Positions 25,041-33,162 of a stretch of DNA of 64,000 nucleotides are shown here, piece after piece. Every line of letters begins with the position of its first letter. Position 1 is the first letter of the stretch. The notes under the pieces were generated by a model, which was not told the origin of the DNA, searched no databases, and was given only the letters and a program-made list of their open reading frames with translations. The translations under genes and the position numbers were made by a program. Origin of the DNA: UBA946 sp031550725 (GTDB lineage: Bacteria > Bacillota > Clostridia > Oscillospirales > Ruminococcaceae). Where the stretch lies: the NCBI GenBank assembly GCA_031550725.1, contig JAVBOH010000007.1:75619-139618 (forward strand), written 5' to 3'.

Positions 25041-25976
25041 ATGACAAAATTTAGACAGCGTGTTTTATGTATCTTGCTTGCAGTTTCTATGGTAATGGCT
25101 TTTTCATCATGCAGTTTTAAATCTATTAAGGATAATGTTTCGAATTCTGTTTCTAAATTTGTTGACGATTTATTTGAAGAAAAGCCGACAAATGCTGAAT
25201 TAATGTTAGGACATATCGAAAACAGAGATACAGATGCGATATATGATATGCTTTGCAAAAGATTGAAAAAGCAACCTGAAATAAAAAGGCAAATTGAAGA
25301 ATTGTTTGATTTTATGGATGGGAAGGTTATTTCATATGAAACTGGCTACTTAAGCGGTGATACTCGTTCGAGCAGTAACGGAAAATTTAAAATGCATATC
25401 GCTCATAGCTTAGATGAAATGATAACTGATACAGGTAAGGAATATTACTTGGGTGTTTATTTTTATGATGAAAATGGTTTTGAAAAGGATTTAGTGGGGA
25501 TAAATACAATTAGTATTGTTGAAATAAATCCTAACGGCACTACTGCCGATGACCGTTTTGTAAGAAGAATAACTATCGATACATCAACAGATGCTGAATT
25601 AGTTTTAAAATATATAGAATATAAAAATACTGATGCAATATATAAATTATTTTGTGATAAATCAAAGGAGAAAGCTAATCTGAAAAGTAAAATTGAAGAA
25701 ACATTCGATTTTATGGAGGGAAGTATTGTATCGTATAAAACTAGTTCAGATAACTTTGATTTACCCAAAGAATTATATTATAGCAATACAAGAAAAGCTA
25801 TTTGTAGCACTTGTGAAATCAAAACAGACAACGGCAACGAGTACCGATTAATATGTAACTATTATTATGAATCTCGTAATAAGGACAATATAACAGGTAT
25901 ATTGGAGCTAAAATTTTATGAAGCTGATAAGGAATTTACTTATTTTAAGCATTCAAAACAACTTATAATTGATTAA
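25041..25976 (+). CDS. lipoprotein with two tandem DUF5104 domains
   Basis: 311 residues. A lipoprotein signal peptide ends at the lipobox SSC (CILLAVSMVMAFSSC), so the mature protein is membrane-anchored outside the cell. Two copies of the same domain follow. Copy one starts TNAELMLGHIENRDTDAIYD and copy two TDAELVLKYIEYKNTDAIYK, each followed by an F-D-F-M-[D/E]-G motif and a VISY-like strand. DUF5104 proteins are extracellular and of unknown function. Weak GGGG ribosome binding site. It lies 69 bp before the dCMP deaminase gene and may be co-transcribed. Confidence 0.85.
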   Translation: MTKFRQRVLCILLAVSMVMAFSSCSFKSIKDNVSNSVSKFVDDLFEEKPTNAELMLGHIENRDTDAIYDMLCKRLKKQPEIKRQIEELFDFMDGKVISYETGYLSGDTRSSSNGKFKMHIAHSLDEMITDTGKEYYLGVYFYDENGFEKDLVGINTISIVEINPNGTTADDRFVRRITIDTSTDAELVLKYIEYKNTDAIYKLFCDKSKEKANLKSKIEETFDFMEGSIVSYKTSSDNFDLPKELYYSNTRKAICSTCEIKTDNGNEYRLICNYYYESRNKDNITGILELKFYEADKEFTYFKHSKQLIID

Positions 25977-26045
25977 GGATACTATGTTGGATTTAATTAT
26001 TAACGATTTAATAAGAAATTTTATTTTAGAAAGGATGAATTTTGA

Positions 26046-26528
26046 ATGAAACGTGCAGATTATATTTCATGGGATGAATACTTTATGGGAGTTGCACTTC
26101 TTGCATCAAAGAGAAGTAAAGACCCAAACACACAAGTGGGGGCTTGTATTGTAAGCGAGGATAACATTATAATTTCAACAGGCTACAACGGTTTCCCTGT
26201 TGGCTGTTCCGACGATATGTTTCCATGGGACAGAGATGGCGAGGATACAAAGTATAAATACGTTGTTCATGCCGAGCTGAATGCTATACTTAACTCAAGT
26301 GAAAAGTCACTTCGCAAGGCTCGTATTTATGTGGATTTGTTCCCATGCAATGAGTGTGCAAAAGCTATAATCCAGTCAGGTATTACACAGATTGTGTATC
26401 TTTACGATAAATACAAGGATACCGAAAGCACAATCGCCTCAAAAAAAATGCTTGATGCAGCAGGTGTGCAGTACCGCAGCTTAAAAACAAGAATTGATAA
26501 CATTAATCTTGATTTTAATAGAGATTAA
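26046..26528 (+). CDS. dCMP deaminase (cytidine/deoxycytidylate deaminase family)
   Basis: 160 residues. Zinc motif HxE at H75/E77 (VVHAELNA) and PCxxC at C101/C104 (FPCNECAKA), with the substrate region DPNTQVGACIV and GYNGFPVG characteristic of dCMP deaminases. It converts dCMP to dUMP for dTMP synthesis. Ribosome binding site AGAAAGGATGAATTTTGA. A ComE-type (ComEB) naming would also be possible; dCMP specificity is by pattern only. Confidence 0.9.
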   Translation: MKRADYISWDEYFMGVALLASKRSKDPNTQVGACIVSEDNIIISTGYNGFPVGCSDDMFPWDRDGEDTKYKYVVHAELNAILNSSEKSLRKARIYVDLFPCNECAKAIIQSGITQIVYLYDKYKDTESTIASKKMLDAAGVQYRSLKTRIDNINLDFNRD

Positions 26529-26593
26529 TGCAGGGGCGATGCGTCCATACAAAATTTTTCATATAAATAAAAATATAGGGAGTAAAAAATCGC

Positions 26594-27268
26594 ATGAGAA
26601 TCAGAAAAAAGAAGTGGGCAAGACCCGAGCTTGAGGCTTGTCCATACTATATTCAAAACGGCAATGACATGATTGGAAAATGGGACACCGTTTTTACTAA
26701 TGGCAATCCTGTATACATGGAGCTTGGCTGTGGTAAGGGTGGCTTTGCAGCACAAGCATCAATGAAATATCCTGATATTAACTGGTTAGCCCTTGATATT
26801 AAGAGTGAGATGCTTGCAGTCGGAAGGCGTACCGTTGAAAAAATGTATGCAGAGGCAGGACTTTCATCACCAACAAATCTGCGACTTGTATCACAAAATA
26901 TCGAGCGTATTTTTCTAGCATTCAACGAAAACGACCATATTGACAGACTTTATATAAATTTTTGCAATCCGTGGCCTCGTGACAAGCATAATAAAAGACG
27001 TCTAACACATTCACGTCAGCTTGAGCAGTACAGGGTTTTTCTTAAAGATGGCGGGGAAGTGCATTTCAAAACCGATGATGACGAGCTTTTTGAGGAGTCA
27101 ATTCCTTATTTCGAGGAAACAGGCTTTGAAATAAAGTACATAACACGTGATCTACATGCATCTGATTATGAATATAATTTAGTGACAGAGCATGAAAGAA
27201 TGTTTTCTGATGAGGGCAAGAAGATTAAGTTTTTAATTGCGGTTAAGCTCGAAGATGTAAAAGAATAA
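26594..27268 (+). CDS. trmB: tRNA (guanine-N7-)-methyltransferase
   Basis: 224 residues. SAM-dependent enzyme forming m7G46 in tRNA. Features are the N-terminal RIRKKKWARPELE, the SAM-binding MELGCGKGGFAAQAS, the ALDIKSEMLAVGRRT acidic strand, the INFCNPWPRDKHNKRRLTH catalytic block and the HFKTDDDELFEES end motif, in normal order. Start ATG after ATATAGGGAGTAAAAAATCGC. Last gene before a terminator. Confidence 0.94.
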   Translation: MRIRKKKWARPELEACPYYIQNGNDMIGKWDTVFTNGNPVYMELGCGKGGFAAQASMKYPDINWLALDIKSEMLAVGRRTVEKMYAEAGLSSPTNLRLVSQNIERIFLAFNENDHIDRLYINFCNPWPRDKHNKRRLTHSRQLEQYRVFLKDGGEVHFKTDDDELFEESIPYFEETGFEIKYITRDLHASDYEYNLVTEHERMFSDEGKKIKFLIAVKLEDVKE

Positions 27269-27276
27269 TATATACA

Positions 27277-27311
27277 AAAGCGGTATGAATTTTTAAAGTT
27301 CATACCGCTTT
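27277..27311 (+). terminator. terminator of trmB
   Basis: Perfect 13-bp stem AAAGCGGTATGAA/TTCATACCGCTTT, loop TTTTTAAAG. The T-tract is short (TTTGCTT). Confidence 0.65.
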
Positions 27312-27438
27312 GCTTATGCACTGTGAAAAAATTTCTGTAAAAAACCAACTGCAGTAAAAACCTAATAGAAATTGGAGCAGAGTAAAGACTACTCCTTTTT
27401 TGCAGTATAGAACAAAAATATTATAAAGATATAAATGA

Positions 27439-27475
27439 AACCGTTTAAATACGTGGTTAATGTATTTAAACGGTT
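27439..27475. repeat. perfect inverted repeat between trmB and hicAB
   Basis: AACCGTTTAAATAC (27439-27452) and GTATTTAAACGGTT (27462-27475), loop GTGGTTAAT. No strong T-run on either side. It may end hicAB transcription or be another hairpin module. The rest of this 280-bp gap shows nothing else. Confidence 0.6.
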
Positions 27476-27549
27476 AGGTTTGGGTATGAACAGGTGTGTT
27501 AATACAATATAACAGTACAAATTTTACGCATCGTTATATTGTGAAAACA

Positions 27550-27759
27550 TTAAGCGTATACAAGTTTACCCCTTGGAATTGGAATATCCCTATTAAGAGA
27601 AATTGCAGTATCAATCCATTCAGATATAACAATCTGTGCATTTTCTATTGCTTTAACAAGTGTTTCTCCATCAGCCATACAACCAGCAAGTTCAGGAACC
27701 TCAGCAATATAACAATCGTCATCATTGCTCCAATAAATAATTATTTCATATTTATACAT
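27550..27759 (-). CDS. hicB: HicB family antitoxin
   Basis: 69 residues. The partial RNase H-like HicB fold is evident: YEIIIYWSNDDDCYIAEVPELAGCMADGETLVKAIENAQIVISEWI. This short form lacks a C-terminal DNA-binding domain. It should bind and neutralise the HicA toxin encoded immediately upstream. The start overlaps the end of hicA by 8 bp, implying translational coupling. Ribosome binding site TTAGGAGG. Confidence 0.88.
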   Translation of the reverse strand: MYKYEIIIYWSNDDDCYIAEVPELAGCMADGETLVKAIENAQIVISEWIDTAISLNRDIPIPRGKLVYA

Positions 27760-28012
27760 CTAAACTACCTCCTAACTTGTACTTAAGAATTATATTTCGT
27801 ATTTGTTTAACTTGATAGGGCTTTGCTTTGTTTCCAATAGGTTGAATGTTAATGATTTCTTCTACATCATCATTAGTATATATAAAATGGTCACCTTTTA
27901 TTCTACAATTAAAATTTAGTATCTCAAGTATTTTCTGCAAATCAGAGAAAAAAATGTTTTTATCCTGTGTACCACTTAATATCTTTAAAAATAACTTTTC
28001 AATTTGACTCAT
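27752..28012 (-). CDS. hicA: HicA-type mRNA interferase toxin
   Basis: 86 residues. The HicA double-stranded RNA-binding-like core is visible in the second half: CRIKGDHFIYTNDDVEEIIN, then IQPIGNKAKPYQVKQIRNIIL. The H of GDHF corresponds to the catalytic histidine of the GSHH motif. HicA cleaves mRNA when freed from HicB. The toxin-first order is the usual one for this family. The N-terminal part (IEKLFLKILSGTQDKNIFFSDL) is longer than in minimal HicA proteins. Confidence 0.85.
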   Translation of the reverse strand: MSQIEKLFLKILSGTQDKNIFFSDLQKILEILNFNCRIKGDHFIYTNDDVEEIINIQPIGNKAKPYQVKQIRNIILKYKLGGSLDV

Positions 28013-28090
28013 AACATTATCCTCTTTATCAATACTATCATCATACTATAATTATAACATATATTAATTAAATTTTCAATACAAAAACAA

Positions 28091-28122
28091 AAATCCACAT
28101 AGAAGTTAATCTGTGTGGATTT
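28091..28122 (-). terminator. terminator of ssrA (tmRNA)
   Basis: Stem AAATCCACA/TGTGGATTT with a 14-nt loop. On the reverse strand it is followed by TTTTTGTTTTTG, 30 nt past the tmRNA 3' end. Confidence 0.7.
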
Positions 28123-28151
28123 AGTTATTTTGTATCACATATAGTGTACAT

Positions 28152-28502
28152 TGGTGGAGATGACGGGAATCGAACCCGTGTCCGAAAGCCCATTCATACA
28201 AATTTCTACGAGTGTAGTTTATCGTTAACATTCCCTCGTCTTAGCGTAGATAAACACACGAAAAGACTTAGTAGTCTGCAATACATCATCGAAACGCAGA
28301 CACTTTCCGATGACGTTCACCACTAATCGACGCCCAAATCAGAGCCGTGGTACTCACTGACAGGACGAGCAGCAATTAAGCAGCTGCTAGTTCAAAATTG
28401 TTGTTGTCGTTTAATTTTAAAAACGTATGCCGTTTAAAGAGATGGCACGTCCTCTACTCGCTTATCATACTTCAAGACCCCCGTCGAAACCTTTACATCC
28501 CC
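28152..28502 (-). ncRNA. ssrA: transfer-messenger RNA (tmRNA)
   Basis: The 5' end GGGGATGTAAAGGTTTCGAC and 3' end GGGTTCGATTCCCGTCATCT followed by CCACCA on the reverse strand are the conserved tRNA-like termini of tmRNA; CCA is encoded. Length 351 nt is normal. The tag reading frame ends at the TAA at 28376-28378 and encodes a peptide ending NDNNNFELAAA, the usual hydrophobic Ala-rich degradation signal. Together with SmpB it rescues stalled ribosomes. It starts 10 nt past the smpB stop codon, an adjacency typical for clostridia. Confidence 0.97.
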
Positions 28503-28508
28503 ATAAAG

Positions 28509-28514
28509 ATTATC
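28509..28514 (-). promoter_or_regulatory. possible ssrA -10 box overlapping the smpB stop codon
   Basis: GATAAT on the reverse strand lies 6-7 nt before the mature tmRNA 5' end and shares bases with the TGA of smpB. No good -35 hexamer is visible 17 bp upstream. Processing from an smpB-ssrA transcript is the alternative. Confidence 0.3.
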
Positions 28515-28977
28515 AGCGGTTGTTTTCTTTTACAGCACGCTCAATATCACGCTTTGCAGCTCTTGATGCCATGTCATCACGTTTATCATGAAGCTTTTTA
28601 CCCTTGCAAAGTCCCAGCTGCATTTTAACCATCGAGCCTTTAAAATAAAGGGAAACAGGAATAAGAGTAAGTCCCTCCTGCTTAACTTTTCCAAGGAGCT
28701 GCATAATTTGTTTTTTATGAATTAACAGTTTACGAACACGCATAGGATCTCTGTTAAAAATGTTACCATGCTCATAAGGTGAAATATGCATACCCTTAAC
28801 AAAAAGCTCGCCATTATCAATGGAGCACCAACTGTCCTTAAGATTAACGCCGCCGTTTCGAATAGATTTGACCTCGGTACCAACAAGCTCGATACCACAT
28901 TCAAAGCTTTCGAGTATAAAATATTCGTGACGAACCTTACGGTTTTCCGATATTGTTTTCAAAGCGGTTTTATCCAT
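28513..28977 (-). CDS. smpB: SsrA-binding protein SmpB
   Basis: 154 residues from MDKTALKTISENRKVRHEYF. SmpB binds the tRNA-like domain of tmRNA and delivers it to stalled ribosomes. Typical blocks: ESFECGIELVGTEVKSIRNG, ISPYEHGN, DPMRVRKLLIHKKQI, and the basic tail GKKLHDKRDD. A start four codons upstream (MGII) is possible. Directly upstream of the ssrA gene, which confirms the functional pair. Confidence 0.95.
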   Translation of the reverse strand: MDKTALKTISENRKVRHEYFILESFECGIELVGTEVKSIRNGGVNLKDSWCSIDNGELFVKGMHISPYEHGNIFNRDPMRVRKLLIHKKQIMQLLGKVKQEGLTLIPVSLYFKGSMVKMQLGLCKGKKLHDKRDDMASRAAKRDIERAVKENNR

Positions 28978-29141
28978 AATGATGCCCATGCCTTTCTAAG
29001 CACAAAAAATTATATTAAATATAATTGCCAAATAAGTGTTAGCAAGCTTTGGCATCCATGCCATGTTTGTTGCTTTTTTGAGTATGACTTCCACGTTGAT
29101 ATCCTTCGTATAAGAAATTATATCATTTGCGTGCAAAGTTG

Positions 29142-29171
29142 ATTATACCATATATACGCCTATTTTGTCAA
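29142..29171 (-). promoter_or_regulatory. promoter of smpB
   Basis: Reverse strand TTGACA (29166-29171), 18-bp spacer, TATAAT (29142-29147). It predicts an smpB leader of about 155 nt, in which GGCATGGATGCC, nested in AGCAA/TTGCT, forms a hairpin near 29042-29075. The rest of the 336-bp gap up to 29325 holds nothing recognised. Confidence 0.65.
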
Positions 29172-29325
29172 GTAAAATGGTTATGCAAAATTACGCATGA
29201 AAACAAGAAATCGCTGCATATATAGTGCGCTAAGTTAAAAACCCTAAAGAGTTCATATACTCAACAATAGTATACAAATTGTATTTTTATATTAAGATAC
29301 TATATGTACAGTTATTTTATAAAGC

Positions 29326-29595
29326 TCAGCAATGAGCGTATTGTTCCTCGTTTATGTATTCTTCAATAATTTCTCTCATTGTTGATGGCAGTACTGTATT
29401 GTCAGCGAATGTATAAAGCATTCTTTCAGCAAGCTCCTTGTCGGTTGTAATATCCTTAACGCAGTCTGATTCTTCAGCACCGAAAAGAGTAGTTGATATT
29501 ATCATGCCGTATTGAATAATATTATCTGTTTCTGTTGTGAAAAGCTTATAATTGATTCGATTGCTCGCTGTTGAAATTTCATTGATTATCTTCAT
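29326..29595 (-). CDS. DUF6514 family small protein
   Basis: 89 residues. YKLFTTETDNIIQYGMIIST, then a cysteine/acidic segment and TDKELAERMLYTFADNTVLPSTMREIIEEYI, match the DUF6514 pattern found in Ruminococcaceae. Function unknown. Good ribosome binding site (GAGAGGAATATTAATT) and its own promoter. Confidence 0.75.
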   Translation of the reverse strand: MKIINEISTASNRINYKLFTTETDNIIQYGMIISTTLFGAEESDCVKDITTDKELAERMLYTFADNTVLPSTMREIIEEYINEEQYAHC

Positions 29596-29663
29596 AATTA
29601 ATATTCCTCTCGTTTTACATTTAATAACATTTTAATTTCCAATGTTCACATTCGACGAAATTT

Positions 29664-29692
29664 ATTATATACTAAATGTTATATTATTTCAA
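29664..29692 (-). promoter_or_regulatory. promoter of the DUF6514 gene
   Basis: Reverse strand TTGAAA (29687-29692), 17-bp spacer, TATAAT (29664-29669). Confidence 0.55.
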
Positions 29693-29946
29693 GCAAATTC
29701 GTTCGACATTTTTTGGCTAAACTTGAGTTATAATTACAACAATTGCACTTTTAACGGCAATATGCACAACTATATATTACATCTTGTATAAATAATAAAC
29801 AACAAAAAACGCAGAGAAATGTCGAAGTGTCGAAATATTTTTTTAATATAATACTCTAAGGAAAACTATTTTTTATTACTAAACGGATAAAAATAAATCG
29901 TATTACATATATTTCCAGTTATATCAAACGTATTCAAATGAAATCG

Positions 29947-29990
29947 TTTACAAATATTCCATTGACGAAGCTAATCAAATGTGCTAAACT
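29947..29990 (+). promoter_or_regulatory. promoter region of the GH3 gene
   Basis: TTGACG (29962-29967), 17-bp spacer, TAAACT (29985-29990). Just upstream, AAATCGTTTAC resembles half of a LacI-family operator (GTAAACGATTT), and CAAACG boxes lie nearby, which would suit a sugar-responsive repressor. No full dyad is clear. The remaining approx. 250 bp before it are AT-rich and featureless. Confidence 0.45.
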
Positions 29991-30089
29991 ATATGTAGAA
30001 AAATCGGATAAATTTAGCTGATATACCTATATAGTGAAAGTGGTGTAAAATTCGAAAGACAAATATTTTAGAAAAGGATGGTCAGAGTT

Positions 30090-32912
30090 ATGGAAAGAAA
30101 TTACCCTTTTTTAGACAGCACAAAACCTGTAAAGGAACGAATTGCTGACTTGCTGTCAAGACTAACCGTACAGGAAAAAATCTCAATGCTTCCAAGTCAC
30201 ATGCAAGGCGTGGAGCGTCTTGGCATTGGTGAATGGCATGTCGGATGTGAGGTTGCAAGAGGATATGTCGGACGTCAGGGCGAAATTGATGAAATATCGA
30301 CAGTATTCCCCCAGCCTATCGGCATGGCATCAATGTTTGACCCTGAGCTAATGTATAAAATAGGAGAAATAGCCGGCGATGAGGCAAGATACTATTATCA
30401 GCAGTGCAAAAACGGCAAGCTGATGGTATGGGGACCAACTGTTGATATGGAGCGTGACCCACGCTGGGGACGTACTGAGGAAGGTTACGGAGAAGACCCA
30501 TTTTTAACAGGCGAGATGACAAAGGCATACACAAAAGGACTTGCAGGAGAGGATGAATTTTACCTCAAGACTGTACCAACCTTAAAACATTTTTGTGCCG
30601 ATAATAATGAGTTTGAGCGTGGAAGCTGTTCTGCGAATGTAGACCCACGTCTTTTGCATGAATATTATTATGCTGCATTCAAGCCTGCAATAACAGAGGG
30701 TGGAGCACATTCAATTATGGCAGCTTATAATGAACTCTCAGGCGTCCCTGCTGTTATGAACCCTGATATACAAACACTTTTAAAGGACGAATGGGGACTT
30801 GATTTTGTCGTTACAGACGGCGGAGATTTTTCACAGAATGTCTTGCTGCATGAGTTTCCGAACACTCATGCCGAAGCTTTGGCGCTATGCCTTAAAAACG
30901 GCGCTGATACAATGACAGATGCAAGTGATATCGTTATTGCAGCAGCAAAAGACGCTCTCGAAAGAAATCTTATAACCGAGGCTGATATTGATAAGTCTGT
31001 CGGAAATATTTTGCTTGGACGCTTCCGTCTTGGCGAGTTTGATGAAACACATCCATATAAAGATATGGACATTGAGCTTGACAGTGAGTATGCCAAGAGT
31101 ATTAATAAGGAAGCGGCGCTAAAGCAAGTTTGCCTGCTCAAAAATAATGGTATACTTCCATTGTCAAAGAATAAAAAGCCTAAGATTGCGCTTATCGGTC
31201 CAATCGGCGATCAAAATTATAAGGACTGGTATACAGGACTTTCCTCATATGAAATAAGTGTTAAGACTGGTATCGAAAAAGAATTTGGTGCAGAAAATGT
31301 TACCTTTGACAATGGCTACGATATCACTGCCTTGAAAAGTATTGCAAACGAAAAATATCTTACAGTAACTGATGATGAATGCACAATAAAGGCAGTATCT
31401 GATAATGCCGACACAGCATCACAGTTTGAATTTCACGACTGGGATTTTGGCTCTGTTAACCTAAAGTCAATTTTGAACGGCAAATATATTACCGATGATG
31501 GAACATACAAAGCTAAGAGCGATACACCATATTCATGGTTTATCCGTGAATGGCTGAAGCCTACTGTTTATGACGGTTTATATAGTTTCCGTTCATGGAT
31601 GGACAGAACTTATGATGTTTTCGTTGACACTAAAAACGACAATGCTCTGACAACTGCACCGTCATCACGAATTTCATCTGACAAGCAGTTTGAAAAAATT
31701 GTTGTTTCAAGCGGATGTGAGCGTGCAGCAAAGCTTGCGAGAAATTCTGATATAGCAATAGTTTGTGTCGGAAATCATCCTACGCAGGTTGCAAGAGAAT
31801 GCTATGACCGCCCTGACATTGTTCTGCCAAAACACCAGCAGGAGCTTATAAAGGCTTGTATGAAAGCCAACAAAAATACAATCGTTTTGATAATTTCAAG
31901 CTATCCGTATGCAATTAACTGGGAAAATGAAAATGTTCCTGCAATAATCTATACTTCCCACGCAGGTCCTGAGCTTGGAACTGCTGTTGCAAAGACATTA
32001 TCCGGCGAGAATAACCCTGCGGCAAGATGTCCTATGACATGGTATAAATCCATTCACGAGCTGCCTAGCATTATGGATTATGATATTATCACAAATGAAA
32101 CCACATATATGTATTATAAAGGTGAACCGATATATCCGTTCGGACACGGCTTGTCATACTCAAAGTTTGCATATTCTGATATGAACGTTACCGATAACAT
32201 TGTTACCAATAACAATGGTGTTTTGAGTGTTACTGTAAATGTTAAAAACACCTCTGATATTGATGGTGACGAAGTCGTTCAGATTTATTATCATGCTGAA
32301 AATGCAAAGATAAAGCGTCCCGAAAGAAAGCTATGCGGATTTAAACGTGTGCATATTTGTGCTAAGACAACAGAAACTGTAAAAATTGATATACCTCATA
32401 AAGCACTTGAATTTTATGACGTTTCTCGTGAGAAACTATGTGTTTCAAGCGGTGAATATAAGCTTATGGCTGGCGCATCCTGTCTTGATATCAGATTGTC
32501 AAAAAATGTTTATGTTAATGGCGAGAATATTCCTGCCCGTGATATCTCAAAGGTTATCAAACTTAAAAATTTCGATAAAAAATCTGATGTAACATTGGAA
32601 TTTTCCGCTGAAATGTTCGACCATTATGCTATTTCACATGACTGGGGCGGCAGTATCACATTGCAAAATGTTAATTTCTGCGATTATGATTATGCCGAGA
32701 TTATTGCTGCTGCACCTGCTGGCACTGCTGAACTTCAGATTTTCACTGATATCACAGTTGATGAGCCAATCGGAACAGCAAGTATCACACCGTCACCGTC
32801 AAAATCAAGCTTTATGACATACAAAATACCACTTGTTAAAATTTCAGGCGTATCGGATTTAACGCTTAAAATGAATGGATATATGTCTTTATATTCGATA
32901 CAAATGAAGTAG
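30090..32912 (+). CDS. glycoside hydrolase family 3 enzyme with a beta-trefoil-like insertion
   Basis: 940 residues without signal peptide, probably cytoplasmic. The GH3 TIM barrel (about 1-320) shows the substrate motif KHFCADNNEFERG and the nucleophile region FVVTDGGD with D243 as likely nucleophile (canonical SDW replaced by TDGG). The C-terminal sandwich domain is interrupted by about 130 residues with two ANEKYLTV / LNGKYITDDG repeats resembling a fascin-like beta-trefoil. Then come the VCVGNHPTQVARECYDRP and HAGPELGTAVAKTLSGE blocks, an Fn3-like domain and a final CBM6-like sandwich. Beta-glucosidase or beta-xylosidase activity is likely. AAAAGGATGGTCAGAGTT sets the start. Confidence 0.9.
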   Translation: MERNYPFLDSTKPVKERIADLLSRLTVQEKISMLPSHMQGVERLGIGEWHVGCEVARGYVGRQGEIDEISTVFPQPIGMASMFDPELMYKIGEIAGDEARYYYQQCKNGKLMVWGPTVDMERDPRWGRTEEGYGEDPFLTGEMTKAYTKGLAGEDEFYLKTVPTLKHFCADNNEFERGSCSANVDPRLLHEYYYAAFKPAITEGGAHSIMAAYNELSGVPAVMNPDIQTLLKDEWGLDFVVTDGGDFSQNVLLHEFPNTHAEALALCLKNGADTMTDASDIVIAAAKDALERNLITEADIDKSVGNILLGRFRLGEFDETHPYKDMDIELDSEYAKSINKEAALKQVCLLKNNGILPLSKNKKPKIALIGPIGDQNYKDWYTGLSSYEISVKTGIEKEFGAENVTFDNGYDITALKSIANEKYLTVTDDECTIKAVSDNADTASQFEFHDWDFGSVNLKSILNGKYITDDGTYKAKSDTPYSWFIREWLKPTVYDGLYSFRSWMDRTYDVFVDTKNDNALTTAPSSRISSDKQFEKIVVSSGCERAAKLARNSDIAIVCVGNHPTQVARECYDRPDIVLPKHQQELIKACMKANKNTIVLIISSYPYAINWENENVPAIIYTSHAGPELGTAVAKTLSGENNPAARCPMTWYKSIHELPSIMDYDIITNETTYMYYKGEPIYPFGHGLSYSKFAYSDMNVTDNIVTNNNGVLSVTVNVKNTSDIDGDEVVQIYYHAENAKIKRPERKLCGFKRVHICAKTTETVKIDIPHKALEFYDVSREKLCVSSGEYKLMAGASCLDIRLSKNVYVNGENIPARDISKVIKLKNFDKKSDVTLEFSAEMFDHYAISHDWGGSITLQNVNFCDYDYAEIIAAAPAGTAELQIFTDITVDEPIGTASITPSPSKSSFMTYKIPLVKISGVSDLTLKMNGYMSLYSIQMK

Positions 32913-33011
32913 AATTTACTCAATTAACATGGCATCGCAGTAAACTTTTTTACTGTGGTGTCATGTGCTGATATGTTAAAAAATATAAAGCCTTTTTTGA
33001 AATTATTATTA

Positions 33012-33040
33012 TTGCAATTTAGAATGAAATATGGTATAAT
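33012..33040 (+). promoter_or_regulatory. promoter of the GH44 gene
   Basis: TTGCAA (33012-33017), 17-bp spacer, TATAAT (33035-33040), giving a leader of about 115 nt. Confidence 0.65.
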
Positions 33041-33102
33041 GACTATATGCTGTAAATGTTTTTATAGAGTTTTTATAGAATATAATATATATGCAATGTA
33101 AT

Positions 33103-33156
33103 ATGCCATTGCAAGTCCATACCGCTGTTATAGGACATTAAGCTTTGGCATGGAGG
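33103..33156 (+). promoter_or_regulatory. structured leader ending at the GH44 ribosome binding site
   Basis: ATGCCA (33103-33108) pairs with TGGCAT (33146-33151), which abuts the GGAGG ribosome binding site (33152-33156). An inner GTCC/GGAC stem (33115-33118 with 33133-33136) lies between. Such a stem could gate translation. It matches no riboswitch I know. Confidence 0.35.
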
Positions 33157-33162
33157 TTGATA

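Noticed and set aside
27550..28012. Mobile island around hicAB
   Set aside because: No integrase, direct repeats or composition shift flank the pair; the toxin-antitoxin genes alone do not show it.
28144..28326. 60-codon open frame on the plus strand
   Set aside because: It is the complement of the tmRNA 3' half.
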